Positions 1 through 8,077 of a stretch of 22,296 bases of DNA are shown here, one piece after another. Made by a program: the position numbers and the translations under genes. Position 1 is the first letter of the stretch, and the number at the start of each line of letters is the position of its first letter. The notes below the pieces were generated by a model, which saw nothing but the letters and a program-made list of their open reading frames with translations, did no database searches and was not told the origin of the DNA. Source of the DNA: Gammaproteobacteria bacterium (lineage in GTDB: Bacteria; Pseudomonadota; Gammaproteobacteria; UBA4575); the NCBI GenBank assembly GCA_027297825.1, contig JAPUHH010000012.1, positions 1 to 22,296 of the forward strand, given 5' to 3'.

Positions 1-613
1 TATGGCTCAATAGGGTTTCGTTGTGTAGCGTCAAAATAACCACAAATTAGAGCTGTAGAATGGAATTTATACCGTTGCAGTTTTAAATTGACTCATAATA
101 AGATTGCATTTGTTTCCCCTGAACCAACGGCCAGGAGTCCAGACTTTGATGGTCAAGGAAAGAGAGTTTGAATGTTCTATTTACTCTAAACATTTGCCAA
201 GATCATCTCGGATAAGCTATACGTCGGCGAAGAATCAATCATGGCGCCTCCAGATTCAAAAAAGTGTCGATACACTTTGGTGCGCTCTTGAATCGCGTTA
301 TTATTAATACTTACATCGAAGGCAATCCTGGTGCCCATACCAATTACTGGTATTTTTTCACCACTGGAAGGGATGGTTCGCGTTAGAAATGGATTAGATT
401 AAGAGGCTACAAGCGAAGGAGCTGCGAGTGATAAAATACTCGAAGTAATAGCGAGTAAAAAGTCACGGTGTTTCATTAGAGTAAAGTAGTAACAAGAATT
501 AGGTAAATTCAAAAATTGGATTTAAATTCCTAACCTAAAGTAATAATTACATTATGAAATTCTCCCTATGAAGATTCTAATACAGCATGTAATTCAATTG
601 GCAAAGTAAGAGC
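1..613. other. Left-edge stretch with no supported gene
   Basis: About 600 bases with short, stop-rich reading frames on both strands and no recognisable protein motif. A 67-codon ATG frame at 104-307 and a stop-free plus-strand frame of about 50 codons ending near 395 have no family resemblance that I can see. The last ~100 bases must carry the promoter of the oxidase gene at 614, but no convincing -35/-10 pair stands out. TTAGG and CCTAA arms flanking roughly 503-533 form a weak dyad. The stretch could be intergenic DNA or a decayed gene. Confidence 0.5.
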
Positions 614-1792
614 ATGCCTTTAAAACGTAAAAATTATTCTGGCAAAAACTTTAATAATGCTCATTCTATAGAAGAATTACATAAAATTGCATGTCGGCGT
701 ATTCCAAATTTTGCACTTGAATATGTAGTAGGGGGCGCAGAAGATGAGGCGACCTTGGCATGGAATCGAGAAGCCCTTAAAGCGATCCGATTTATTCCTA
801 ATACTCTTGTAGACACAAGCTCACGTCACCAGCGTATAAAATTATTTGAACAAGATTCACGTTCGCCTTTAATCATCGCGCCAACTGGGCTCAACGGTAT
901 GCTCCATCACAATGCTGATGTAGCTTTAGCAAAAGCAGCAGCAAAAAATGGAATACCATTTTGTTTAAGTATGGTTTCAAATTCTAGCTTGGAAGGAGTT
1001 GCAGAAGATGCTGGTGGACGGCTGTGGATGCAGCTCTATGTCATGATAAACCGAGATATCACGCGCAACATTTTAGCGCGCGCAGAAGAAGCGGGTTATG
1101 AGGCACTGGTTTTTACTTCAGATGCTAATGTATTTGGAAATCGGGAATGGGACCAACGTAACTACCGTGCACCGGCGAAACTTACTATTCGTAATTTGAT
1201 TGATGTAGCACTACATCCGCGTTGGGCTTTTGATGTTTTAGTTCCACACGGTGTGCCTAGGTTTGAAAATATTGTCAAATTTATGCCGTCTGAAGCACAA
1301 AGCGCGAGTGGTGGAGTTGCTATATTTCCTAAATTGTTTGCGCCAAATATTTCTTGGCAAGATGTTGAATGGCTGCGCGAAAAATGGCCTAGGAAACTAG
1401 TTATAAAAGGAATATTGAGTGTAGTAGATGCAATGCGTGCTACAGAACTGGGTTGTGACGGAATCATCGTTAGTAATCATGGTGGTCGGCAGCTCGATGG
1501 TTGTGTTTCACCCATCGAGGTACTTCCTGAAATTGCTGATGCAGTAGGAAAGCAAACAGCCATCATTGTGGACAGTGGCTTTAGGCGAGGTACTGAGGTA
1601 TTAAAAGCTATGGCATTGGGTGCACATGCTGTAATGATTGGGCGTGCCACCTTATTTGGGTTAGCTGCAGGTGGCGAAGCTGGCGCTAATCATGCGCTCT
1701 CAATTCTCACTACAGAAATTGATCGCTCCTTGGGTCAATTAGGATGCAATTCAGTTGCCGAGCTTGGGCCTCATCTGCTTGCTAAGAACTGA
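614..1792 (+). CDS. FMN-dependent alpha-hydroxy-acid oxidase/dehydrogenase (LldD/glycolate oxidase/mandelate dehydrogenase family)
   Basis: A 392-residue TIM-barrel flavoenzyme that oxidises an L-2-hydroxy acid (lactate, glycolate or mandelate class) to the 2-oxo acid. Visible family marks are the N-terminal Tyr37 followed by VGGAEDE, the APTGLNG FMN strand (89-95), the MQLY strand with Tyr142, Lys265 in LVIKG, the catalytic base His289 with Arg292 in SNHGGRQLDG, and the FMN-phosphate segment DSGFRRG...MIGR (320-344). Length fits the family (about 350-400). The strand that normally reads TVDxP is TSDAN here (168-172), followed by FGNREWDQRNY. The start has only a weak purine-rich stretch upstream (AAGTAAGAG). 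It is convergent with the amide hydrolase operon, with a 71-bp gap. The exact substrate cannot be read from the sequence; an L-lactate dehydrogenase annotation would be a guess. Confidence 0.9.
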   Translation: MPLKRKNYSGKNFNNAHSIEELHKIACRRIPNFALEYVVGGAEDEATLAWNREALKAIRFIPNTLVDTSSRHQRIKLFEQDSRSPLIIAPTGLNGMLHHNADVALAKAAAKNGIPFCLSMVSNSSLEGVAEDAGGRLWMQLYVMINRDITRNILARAEEAGYEALVFTSDANVFGNREWDQRNYRAPAKLTIRNLIDVALHPRWAFDVLVPHGVPRFENIVKFMPSEAQSASGGVAIFPKLFAPNISWQDVEWLREKWPRKLVIKGILSVVDAMRATELGCDGIIVSNHGGRQLDGCVSPIEVLPEIADAVGKQTAIIVDSGFRRGTEVLKAMALGAHAVMIGRATLFGLAAGGEAGANHALSILTTEIDRSLGQLGCNSVAELGPHLLAKN

Positions 1793-1863
1793 GGCTCAAA
1801 TAGTATTTCATTGCAGCTAAGGCATAATATTAATAATCCTATATATCTAACTGATCTGCATAA

Positions 1864-2877
1864 TTAAGTTAGGTATGTTTTTGGAATTGCAGCGCCTACT
1901 GTATATTTCGGATCAACGAAGTTTCCTAAACGTACTTTTCCGCACTGGCTTAGCATCATGTAAGCATCCCACCGATCGAATCCGTATTCATTTTCCATCC
2001 AGTAAATGAGTTCACGATAGGCAATTCTCGTGGCGTCTTCTAGAGGCCTGGTGCTACCGATTCCCATGATGAAATCGTCTGCCTCAAGCCGTGGCCATTC
2101 AATGGTATAATCTTTGATCAGGTCCACTGTAATAGTGGTAACCGTAGGGTATTCGACTGCAACACCACAGACTTCACCATCACCTTGACAGGCATGCGCA
2201 TCGCCAATAAATAGGCGACCACCGGGTGAACGTACCGGGAGATAGGTAATCGTTCCAGGACCCATATCTGGTAGATCCATATTGCCACCATGATTATCCG
2301 GTGTGAGCGAGTTAATAGAATCGATTTCTGGTGATAATGACAAGGTACCAATATGGGGTCGATAGGGAAGTGTTACTTTCTCACTCCAGTAGACATTTTT
2401 TTCATCTATGTCGACTTTGCGTACTTTTTCAGGCAACGGTTCATTCAAAGTCGCGGTATAATAGGTACCGGTTAGCGCACCAAATTCTTTGATCATGCAA
2501 CACGTGCCTTGCGGTTTTGGTCCGCGTGGCACCATGGACTCAATATGCACTGCAACCGTATCACCGGGTTCTGCACCTTCGATCATGATTGGTCCAGCTT
2601 GTGGATTTAAAAACGGCAATTTTAGCAATTCGGACGGCTTATCTTGTTCTGTTTTAATTGCGCCTCCAAATGCGTCGCGAGTTTCTACTACTACTTGATC
2701 GCCAGGTTTGATTGTCATCACCGGATCAGAATAGTGACCCATTGTGTAAATATAGGTGCCTTGCACCTCTTCGGTCAAATGATGTGTTACTCCACTTGAT
2801 CCTTTGCCTACGCCACGTTTGTACATAATGGAGCTACCTACCCAAGCGTTTGGATATTTTCGTATGATCATTTCCAT
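1864..2877 (-). CDS. Acetamidase/formamidase family amide hydrolase
   Basis: A 337-residue member of the FmdA/AmdA family, which hydrolyses short aliphatic amides such as formamide or acetamide to ammonium and the acid. Family marks are the PGD turn at 58-60, GPIMIEGAEPGD (95-106), PHIGTLS (174-180), NHGGNMD (195-201), GDAHACQGDGE (225-235), which is the most conserved active-site segment, and FDRWDAY (300-306). Length is close to fungal and bacterial formamidases and no signal peptide is visible, so it is probably cytosolic. The ATG has a strong Shine-Dalgarno (AAGGAGAG, 5 nt spacing). It is the last gene of the minus-strand operon, 49 bp after the UrtE-type ATPase gene. That places amide hydrolysis directly downstream of an amide/urea-type importer, as in the fmd genes of Methylophilus. 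Substrate range is inferred, not shown. Confidence 0.92.
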   Translation of the reverse strand: MEMIIRKYPNAWVGSSIMYKRGVGKGSSGVTHHLTEEVQGTYIYTMGHYSDPVMTIKPGDQVVVETRDAFGGAIKTEQDKPSELLKLPFLNPQAGPIMIEGAEPGDTVAVHIESMVPRGPKPQGTCCMIKEFGALTGTYYTATLNEPLPEKVRKVDIDEKNVYWSEKVTLPYRPHIGTLSLSPEIDSINSLTPDNHGGNMDLPDMGPGTITYLPVRSPGGRLFIGDAHACQGDGEVCGVAVEYPTVTTITVDLIKDYTIEWPRLEADDFIMGIGSTRPLEDATRIAYRELIYWMENEYGFDRWDAYMMLSQCGKVRLGNFVDPKYTVGAAIPKTYLT

Positions 2878-2926
2878 AGTTTCTCTCCTTTGTCTTTATG
2901 TAATAAATTTCAGTTCAATACAATTT

Positions 2927-3631
2927 TTACATGGCTATATGTGCCGCAAGAATTTCATCATTATTGAGATCATCAACACTTAATTGATCTGCAACCATGC
3001 CTTTTTCCATCGCATAAGCACGGTCTGATACGGTTTGAAGCAAGTCAAAATTTTGTTCTACCAATAGCACGGTAACTTCACCTGTAGCTTTGAGTTGTAA
3101 TAGAAACTGTCCAATTTCTTCTACAATACTGGGTTGTACGCCATCACTCGGTTCATCGAGTAATAATAGTTTCGGTTGGTTTATTAGCGCACGCGCGATG
3201 GCAAGCATTTCTTGTTGGCCGCCACTCAGTGTGCCGCCCCTTTGATGTAAACGTTCCTTTAAAAAAGGGAAATTATTGAATACTGATTCGAAATCGAGGC
3301 TATTGCGTTTGGTGCCGATGAATCTACCCATACGCAGATTTTCTTCTACCGTAAGATCTGGAAATATGCCGCGATCTTGAGGTACATAACCGATACCTTG
3401 TCTTGCGCGATGATCCGCTGCCTTGGAAGTTATCTGCTTGCCTGCAAACTCTATTCGACCAGAGCGTACTGGTAATAAGCCCATTATGGTCCGCACCAGA
3501 GTTGTTTTGCCGACACCATTACGACCTACAACTGAAATAATCTCACCTTCTGAGAGTGAAATGCTAACACCTTGAAGAACATTTGAGCTCTGATAGCCAG
3601 CCACTACATTTTCGACAAGTAATATATCCAT
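2927..3631 (-). CDS. Branched-chain/urea/amide-type ABC transporter ATP-binding protein (UrtE/LivF type)
   Basis: A 234-residue ABC ATPase that powers import with its UrtD-type partner. Walker A is GRNGVGKT (36-43), the Q-loop is GYVPQ (81-85), the signature is a canonical LSGGQ (135-139) followed by QEMLAIARAL, and Walker B is LLLLDEP (155-161). The D-loop reads SDGVQPSI; the E-G-x-Q-P context typical of LivF/UrtE is nearly kept. I chose the ATG at 3631 because the family starts a few residues before the LLVENV strand. Upstream in-frame starts at 3649 (ATG) and 3655 (TTG) would overlap the preceding gene and add 6 or 8 residues. None of the starts has a clear Shine-Dalgarno, which fits translational coupling to the upstream gene, whose stop is at 3639-3641. 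Confidence 0.92.
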   Translation of the reverse strand: MDILLVENVVAGYQSSNVLQGVSISLSEGEIISVVGRNGVGKTTLVRTIMGLLPVRSGRIEFAGKQITSKAADHRARQGIGYVPQDRGIFPDLTVEENLRMGRFIGTKRNSLDFESVFNNFPFLKERLHQRGGTLSGGQQEMLAIARALINQPKLLLLDEPSDGVQPSIVEEIGQFLLQLKATGEVTVLLVEQNFDLLQTVSDRAYAMEKGMVADQLSVDDLNNDEILAAHIAM

Positions 3632-3638
3632 CGTCAAT

Positions 3639-4373
3639 TTAGTGAGCATGTCCAAGATAGATATTTTTCACATCTTCATTTGCGGTGATGTCCGCAACAT
3701 TGCCCTCCATAAAGATACGTCCTTGATGTAACACGGTAACTTTTTGTGCAATACTTTTAACAAAGTGCATATCATGCTCCACTACAACAATGGTGAGGCC
3801 ATGGTCATTAAGTTGTTTCAAGATCTCTACGGTACGATCAGTTTCATCGCGAGACATTCCAGCTGTGGGTTCATCAATGAGTAACAGATCTGGGAAACCA
3901 GCCAATACCATTGCTATTTCTAGCCATTGAAGTTTGTGATGAGGTAATTCGCATGCGCGTGTTTCATCTTGTGGATCCAAATCAAATCCTTTTAGCGCCA
4001 TCACCATGCGTTCTTTGCTTTGTTGATGAGCACTTTTAGAATGAGCCAAGCTCGGATTTGGTATTGCAAGATTACGTTTAACACTGAGGTCCTGATATGT
4101 TCGATTTGTTTGAAAGGTCAGGCCTATGCCAAATCGGACACGCTTGAATTGCTGTTTGTGAGTAACGTCATGCTCGTGAATAAATATTTCACCACTGTCA
4201 ACGCGTTGAATACCACACAGAAGTGAAAAAAGTGTCGATTTCCCAGCTCCATTAGGGCCAATGATGCAACGCAATTCTCCCGGTTTCACTTGTAAGTTAA
4301 CATCGTTTGCAGCAATGACTCCGCCAAAACGTTTATTGACGTTACGTGCTTCTAATATAAATGTGTTTTTCAT
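3639..4373 (-). CDS. Branched-chain/urea/amide-type ABC transporter ATP-binding protein (UrtD/LivG type), degenerate signature motif
   Basis: A 244-residue ABC ATPase, the second nucleotide-binding subunit of the importer. Walker A GPNGAGKS (39-46), Q-loop Gln88, Walker B LLLIDEP (163-169) with the catalytic Glu168, and switch His200 in VVEHDM are all intact. The QWLEIAMVLA stretch after the signature is typical of UrtD. The signature itself, where UrtD proteins usually have LSHG(Q/E), reads LPHHK (143-147), so both the Ser and the Gly that contact nucleotide are replaced. The gene starts 6 bp after the UrtC-type permease gene, and the following ATPase gene starts near or inside its 3' end. 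Assignment to the UrtD branch rather than LivG rests on QWLEI and on gene order. Confidence 0.92.
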   Translation of the reverse strand: MKNTFILEARNVNKRFGGVIAANDVNLQVKPGELRCIIGPNGAGKSTLFSLLCGIQRVDSGEIFIHEHDVTHKQQFKRVRFGIGLTFQTNRTYQDLSVKRNLAIPNPSLAHSKSAHQQSKERMVMALKGFDLDPQDETRACELPHHKLQWLEIAMVLAGFPDLLLIDEPTAGMSRDETDRTVEILKQLNDHGLTIVVVEHDMHFVKSIAQKVTVLHQGRIFMEGNVADITANEDVKNIYLGHAH

Positions 4374-4379
4374 CTGTAC

Positions 4380-5426
4380 TCAATGAGTTGCTTCGTTATT
4401 CGAGCGATTCGTAAATTTCCCAATCCACTCTGCAGTCATGACCACAATACCGCGTGGGAAGAACAACATCGTAATCACTAATGCAGTGCCAATAATTACC
4501 ATTGCATATTGGTTGCCTTGTGCAGATAAGGTGAAATTTACCCAGTTTAAAATGAGAGTAGCAATGATTACCGCGAGTAGACTGCTGCGACCTCCTACCG
4601 ATGCCCAAATTACGGGCAGTGCAGCGGATAAGAGCCCTACTTGACTGGGTGTGATGTAATTACCCCATTGAACATAAAGCAAACCGCTAATGGATGCCAG
4701 CACGGCGGACAATACAAATACCAACCATTTTCTGGCACGAATATCATAGCCAAACATTTCTGTGCGTAGCGGATCTTCTCGAATAGCAATAACGACTTGG
4801 CCAAAATTTGAGTTGAGTAACATGCGCAGAGCTACGTAACAAACTAATACGATGATCAAACATAAGTAATAAAAGGAATATCCCATAAAAACAAAACTAC
4901 CAATTTGAATCGAAGGAATTCCGGTCATGCCGTTATAACCTCCTAACAACACTGATCCCACACGCCATTGGTAACCGGCTGTTTGACCAAGAAAGGTCTC
5001 GAGAAGAATAGTTAGCACAAGTGTGAGTATAGGTATTATCCACTCACGTACACGGGCGTAAAAAACAAAGTAGGCAAATACTCCTGCCACAAGAGTGCTT
5101 GCCAGCAAACCGCCTATTACTCCTGCAATGAGACCAAAAGAGTTTCCGACCATGTTGCCGGCGATAATTCCATAGGTATAACCTGCAATGCCAAAGTAGG
5201 CGACATGCCCAAAACTCAACACTCCACAGTAACCCCATAGAAGTGCCATGCCGAGTCCAAGAGGTATATTTAGAAGGTAGTAAGCTGCATTGGATGCACG
5301 AAATTCTGAAACCTGGATGGGATACAGTGCAAATAGAATTACAACAATAATAAATCCAATCCAAAATGTTCGAGAGGTCCCAATATCTGCCCCACCTCCA
5401 ATCAAATGTAAAATTTTGGAATTCAT
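4380..5426 (-). CDS. ABC transporter permease, UrtC/LivM type
   Basis: A 348-residue integral membrane permease of the branched-chain amino acid/urea importer class. Many hydrophobic helices are visible, beginning with TFWIGFIIVVILFALYPI (20-37). The family segments GYCGVLSFGHVAYFGIAGY (LivM/UrtC: GxxGxxSxGHxxFxGxGAY) and VIAIREDPLRTEMFGYD, the cytoplasmic EAA-like loop that docks the ATPases, are clear. The length is close to usual UrtC (about 340-380). Its ATG overlaps the stop of the UrtB-type permease gene (ATGA), and the next gene begins 6 bp downstream, so the transporter genes are tightly coupled. It should pair with the UrtB-type subunit to form the membrane channel. The substrate is inferred from context. 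Confidence 0.92.
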   Translation of the reverse strand: MNSKILHLIGGGADIGTSRTFWIGFIIVVILFALYPIQVSEFRASNAAYYLLNIPLGLGMALLWGYCGVLSFGHVAYFGIAGYTYGIIAGNMVGNSFGLIAGVIGGLLASTLVAGVFAYFVFYARVREWIIPILTLVLTILLETFLGQTAGYQWRVGSVLLGGYNGMTGIPSIQIGSFVFMGYSFYYLCLIIVLVCYVALRMLLNSNFGQVVIAIREDPLRTEMFGYDIRARKWLVFVLSAVLASISGLLYVQWGNYITPSQVGLLSAALPVIWASVGGRSSLLAVIIATLILNWVNFTLSAQGNQYAMVIIGTALVITMLFFPRGIVVMTAEWIGKFTNRSNNEATH

Positions 5427-6325
5427 AAGGTATGGCGCGCACGACGACGATCCATTATTTTTTGTAGCGTTGCTGAGATCCCATCTGGCATGATGCGAAT
5501 GATGACTAGCGCCGCTACTAACAATGCAACCGTACCTAGGAATGCGCCATATGCCATACCAATAGGTGTTTTAATAGCAGACAGCAACACACTACTGCCC
5601 ACGGCACCACTAATTACATTTGTGGCACCACCTACTACAACCGTTATGAAGGCAGGCGCAACAAATTGTTGCCCCATAAACGGTGCAATTGTAGAAGTAG
5701 GGGCTAGCAGTGCGCCACTCAGGCCAGCCAAACCTGCACCTAAGCTAAAGGTAAGCGTGTAAACACGATTTGTAGGAACGCCTAAGGCCTTCGCTATTTC
5801 AGCATTCTGCATTGTTGCTCGAGCCTGTAAGCCGTAACTCGTGTAACGATATAACCAATAAAGTCCAATCACTAAAGAGATAGAAATTCCGATCAGCACT
5901 AGCCAATATTCAGAAAATGAAAACCCTCCATACGAATACGAGCCACCAGGAATTTTAATCGCTGGCATAAATGGACCAAATACAAGAAATGTTCCTTGTC
6001 CTAATATCAGACTGATACCCCAGGTAACTACGAGTGCACTAAGTTCACGACCATAAAAGCGACGTACAATAAGTAATTCAAGGATTGCACCAAAAATTGC
6101 AACAGCAAAAAAACTTACAATTACTGCTAGTGGAAAGGGTAGACCAAACTGGTTGTTTGCAATGGTGGCAGCGTAAGCGCCCATCATCATTAGCTCACCA
6201 TGCGCAAGATTGATGATATTCATCATGCCTAGAATAACGATGAGTCCTAATGCAGATAGGAATAAAAATGCAGCATTAGTGCCGAATTGGTAAGTCAGAC
6301 TAAGTGCAAGAGCATCGATTTCCAT
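5423..6325 (-). CDS. ABC transporter permease, UrtB/LivH type
   Basis: A 300-residue integral membrane permease. Family features are GLIVILGMMNIINLAHGELMMMGAY near the N-terminus (LivH/UrtB: G(L/M)x(V/I)IxGxxNxAHGExxMxGAY), the ATMQNAEIAKALGVP coupling segment, and the glycine-rich GLAGLSGALLAP and TVVVGGATNVISGAVGS helices. I prefer the ATG at 6325 because it gives MEIDALALS; an in-frame TTG at 6331 adds two residues and has a slightly better GGAAT stretch upstream. The 3' end overlaps the next permease gene by 4 bp. The 5' end is separated from the binding-protein gene by about 95 bp that contain a strong hairpin, which is likely to lower expression of the membrane subunits relative to the binding protein. 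Confidence 0.92.
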   Translation of the reverse strand: MEIDALALSLTYQFGTNAAFLFLSALGLIVILGMMNIINLAHGELMMMGAYAATIANNQFGLPFPLAVIVSFFAVAIFGAILELLIVRRFYGRELSALVVTWGISLILGQGTFLVFGPFMPAIKIPGGSYSYGGFSFSEYWLVLIGISISLVIGLYWLYRYTSYGLQARATMQNAEIAKALGVPTNRVYTLTFSLGAGLAGLSGALLAPTSTIAPFMGQQFVAPAFITVVVGGATNVISGAVGSSVLLSAIKTPIGMAYGAFLGTVALLVAALVIIRIMPDGISATLQKIMDRRRARHTL

Positions 6326-6357
6326 AGACAATGCTATTCCGTTGCTTGACGGTTTAA

Positions 6358-6385
6358 GGCGTCGGTCATTTTCTTGACCGACACC
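6358..6385 (-). promoter_or_regulatory. Intercistronic hairpin between binding-protein gene and permease genes
   Basis: An inverted repeat with an 11-bp stem and a 6-nt loop: on the minus-strand transcript GGTGTCGGTCA pairs with TGACCGACGCC. Eight central pairs are perfect Watson-Crick, the two outer ones are G-C, and one is a G-U wobble only if the minus strand is transcribed (it is a C-A mismatch on the plus strand). That asymmetry supports an RNA function for the operon transcript. No long U-run follows, so it is more likely an RNA-stability or partial-termination element of the kind found after many periplasmic-binding-protein genes than a full terminator. Confidence 0.6.
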
Positions 6386-6420
6386 TCCCGTTTAATTGTT
6401 AAAAGTTTGTTGTTATGGAT

Positions 6421-7941
6421 TCAACTCTTGAAGAATGGATCTTCATCTGGAATGTATTGCTTGTACTCTTTATTACGTACAAGATTCACTCCGAGTCGTT
6501 GCAACCACCAAGGCTGTATGCTTGGCCATTCACGCACAAAGCTAACATTATGGTCCGCATCTGCAGTTGCTAATCGAATATAATGTGAGCAGTGGTGTGT
6601 TGAAGGCTCCATAAATACTGTTCCTTCCGGAGCCTCAAGATGCAACCCAGATTCAAATGCCCGTTTCACTTCTTCTTGATCCGTAGTGCCTGCAATACGC
6701 ACTGCTTTGGCATACATGTGAACTGAGAAGTAAGTATTCTGAGCCATCTGACCTATATAGGGGTCTTTCGGGAACATCTCATACCAGCGTTTTACAAATG
6801 CACGATTGCGGGCTGTTGGAATTTCTTCAATGTAATTGACGCAGTTGTACATTCTATTTAGTGATGGTGGCTTGAAGCGTCGGTGTTCATAACCTTGCGC
6901 CATATTTACCGTCGACGCCATTGGATACTCAAGCCCTGTTGCAGCCGCTTGCGGGTAGTAGTTGGACTGATTAGAGCCAACTAGTAATGTGAATACCCAG
7001 TCTGGTTTCGCTGCTTGTACTTTTGCGATGGAAGTAGTGAAATCCGATACGCTGAGAGGTACAAATTCTTCACCGATTATTTCACCGCCTACTTGCGGTG
7101 CAAAGGCACGAGTCCAAGCTGCGGTTAATTGTCCAAAGTTATAATCCGCTGCGATTGTGTAGACACGTGGCCCAAATTTTTGAATCATGTAGTCCACAAC
7201 AGGGATGACTTGCTGTTCGCAAATGGCACCTGTGCAAAAAGTGTTTGAATCAGCCACACCACCTTCATATTGATTGGTATAGATGTAGAGTTGTTTAAAC
7301 TGATCTACGATAGGCCGAATTGCTTCGCGTTCTGCACTTGTGAATCCCGCAACTAGACAATCAACTTTATCTTCCTGGATTAATTTGCGAGTTAGTTGTT
7401 GCCAAATGTTGTTGTTAGATTGTCCATCTGGGTGAATAAGCTCTACTTCTCTGCCCAATATACCTGAATCACCTGAATCAACGAGAACATCCTTGTCTTC
7501 GACAAATGCCATTCCTGACTCTGTGAGCTCGCCACCGTCATTGACAAATTTAAGGTCTTTGTCACCATTGCCCATGATAGGGGGATTGGCAGCATAATTT
7601 GAAAGCGAACCCAATCCGCCTGAACCTACTGGCCCACCTTTTAAGGTTTTACCTGCATTGATTTCTTTTACAGCAAGTTGTGCACCATGATCTTTTTGCA
7701 CTCCATATACTGCTAAATTTCCAGACAGGTCTTCAATATGACCAATTTTTACAGCTCCACCTTTAGCCGCAAACGACTTACTGACTCCAGCTAAATAGAT
7801 CGGTGCAGCGATACCTGCTGAGACCGCTGCTGAGCCTTGCAAAAAGCTGCGGCGGGTAATTTTTGGACCAAAATTTTCCTTTGAAGATTTTCCGTCTGTG
7901 ATATCCGTTTCAGGTTGATCCGATTGATTATCGTTATTCAT
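6421..7941 (-). CDS. Tat-exported ABC transporter substrate-binding protein (urea/short-chain amide type, FmdD/UrtA/AmiC-like)
   Basis: A 506-residue periplasmic binding protein of the type 1 fold and the solute receptor of the importer. The N-terminus carries a twin-arginine signal (TRRSFLQ, 29-35), a hydrophobic stretch (36-53) and a plausible AxA-like cleavage region near SKSFAA (54-59). The mature part begins VKIGHIEDLSGNLAVYG, then ILGREVELIHPDGQSN (161-176) and the urea/amide-binding family core (VAGFTSAEREAIRP, YIYTNQYEGG, YTIAADYNFGQ). Between AVKEINAG (about 90-97) and GILGREVE (160) there are about 62 extra residues, rich in Gly, Asp and Asn, where canonical family members have only a short turn. 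I place the start at the ATG at 7941, which has a perfect AGGAGG 6 nt upstream (7948-7953), rather than at a TTG 12 codons further out. It is the first gene of the operon. Confidence 0.93.
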   Translation of the reverse strand: MNNDNQSDQPETDITDGKSSKENFGPKITRRSFLQGSAAVSAGIAAPIYLAGVSKSFAAKGGAVKIGHIEDLSGNLAVYGVQKDHGAQLAVKEINAGKTLKGGPVGSGGLGSLSNYAANPPIMGNGDKDLKFVNDGGELTESGMAFVEDKDVLVDSGDSGILGREVELIHPDGQSNNNIWQQLTRKLIQEDKVDCLVAGFTSAEREAIRPIVDQFKQLYIYTNQYEGGVADSNTFCTGAICEQQVIPVVDYMIQKFGPRVYTIAADYNFGQLTAAWTRAFAPQVGGEIIGEEFVPLSVSDFTTSIAKVQAAKPDWVFTLLVGSNQSNYYPQAAATGLEYPMASTVNMAQGYEHRRFKPPSLNRMYNCVNYIEEIPTARNRAFVKRWYEMFPKDPYIGQMAQNTYFSVHMYAKAVRIAGTTDQEEVKRAFESGLHLEAPEGTVFMEPSTHHCSHYIRLATADADHNVSFVREWPSIQPWWLQRLGVNLVRNKEYKQYIPDEDPFFKS

Positions 7942-7995
7942 TATTAACCTCCTAAATGACAGACTTTGTGGGAACAAGCTGTTGATCTTAGAATT

Positions 7996-8077
7996 GCATC
8001 ATTGCGATGCTAAGGACTGCGCGTGCTCTTGTTTTTATCTCTTCCAGCATTATGTTTATGCATATATACATTAATGC
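7996..8077 (-). promoter_or_regulatory. Structured 5' leader of the amide transport operon
   Basis: If transcription starts near 8083, the leader to the ATG at 7941 is about 140 nt. It contains two good stem-loops. At 8047-8077 the minus strand can pair GCATTAATGT with ACATAATGC (9 bp, one bulged A). At 7996-8010 GCATC pairs with GATGC around a 5-nt loop. I see neither the paired hexaloops of an ANTAR target nor the conserved core of a guanidine riboswitch, so this is only a candidate control leader. Confidence 0.35.

Noticed and set aside
104..307. 67-codon plus-strand frame near the left edge
   Set aside because: No Shine-Dalgarno, odd composition and no family resemblance in a stop-rich stretch; chance frame is more likely.
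245..395. Stop-free frame with a protein-like stretch (YIEGNPGAHTNYWYFF)
   Set aside because: Looks coding-like by eye, but it has no clear start and no recognised family, and is too short to call a gene remnant.
7942..7977. TTG start adding 12 residues to the binding protein
   Set aside because: The ATG at 7941 has a perfect AGGAGG at ideal spacing.
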